NCBI GenBank assembly: GCA_900769785.1
Contig: CAAGHV010000266.1
Location: 1-5,847 of the forward strand
DNA from: Bacteroidales bacterium
Lineage (GTDB): Bacteria > Bacteroidota > Bacteroidia > Bacteroidales > P3
Direction: 5' to 3'
Length of the DNA: 5,847 nt
Shown here: positions 5,796 to 5,847 of the stretch, piece after piece
How the letters are laid out: each line of letters starts with the position of its first letter
How positions within the stretch are numbered: the stretch's first letter is position 1
Program-made: the position numbers and the translations under genes
The notes under the pieces: model-generated
Seen by the model: only the letters and a program-made list of their open reading frames with translations
Told to the model about the DNA's origin: nothing
Database searches by the model: none

Positions 5796-5847
5796 AAAAA
5801 TGGGTACCCATTTAGGGAAAAATGGGTACTATATTTTGAGTAAATGG
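5796..5847. repeat. 22-bp tandem array with 16-bp palindrome (right edge, incomplete)
   Basis: The string aaaaatgggtac occurs at 5796-5807 and 5818-5829, exactly 22 bp apart. The final six bases aaatgg (5842-5847) fall in the same register, so a third unit is probably cut by the window edge. The first unit contains a perfect 16-bp palindrome, aaatgggtacccattt (5798-5813), while the second has lost most of its right half. The period and dyad character match the left-edge array although the base sequence differs. It may be an operator for a gene to the right or part of a longer array. Confidence 0.65.

Noticed and set aside
1..5847. Insertion sequence, prophage or defence island
   Set aside because: No transposase, integrase, tRNA-linked attachment site or toxin-antitoxin-like pair is visible, and all four genes are ordinary chromosomal types.

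Overview
The window looks like chromosomal DNA from a Bacteroidota bacterium, most likely Bacteroidales. This rests on several signs: the AT-rich intergenic DNA lacks Shine-Dalgarno-like sequences ahead of the starts; the signal peptidase has an extra N-terminal membrane domain and a long insert typical of that phylum; the histidine kinase carries AHQLGTP and RGWGLGLS boxes of the style common there; and possible promoter elements resemble the -33 TTTG / -7 TAnnTTTG type. The genus cannot be fixed from sequence reading alone.

Layout. Positions 1-84 hold a 22-bp tandem repeat of near-palindromic units that runs off the left edge. Positions 85-253 have no gene but contain two hairpins just downstream of the leftward operon. 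That operon (minus strand) is a LolC/LolE-type ABC permease (3009-1789, TTG start), followed 23 bp later by an orphan sensor histidine kinase (1765-254). A 205-bp divergent spacer with a nested dyad and a candidate promoter separates it from lepB (3215-4957, plus strand). LepB is a catalytically complete signal peptidase I of 580 residues, with an N-terminal DUF5684-like membrane domain and a long insert that seems to contain an internal duplication. lepB converges on an ohr/osmC-type peroxidase gene (5512-5090, minus strand), and a strong hairpin with A/T flanks on both sides (5029-5070) can end transcription from both directions. The last 335 bp have no gene. They contain a possible ohr operator, a degenerate 22-bp-period dyad array (about 5569-5700) and the start of another 22-bp palindromic array (5796 to the right edge).

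Function. Three of the four genes act at or in the inner membrane: lipoprotein or FtsX-family transport, envelope sensing, and signal-peptide cleavage. The divergent arrangement suggests, but does not prove, shared envelope-linked control. Ohr is a separate detoxification gene for organic hydroperoxides. I do not see a wholly new multi-gene system. The most unusual signals are the recurrent 22-bp-period dyad arrays at both window ends, the duplicated LepB insert and the symmetric dyad in the divergent promoter region.
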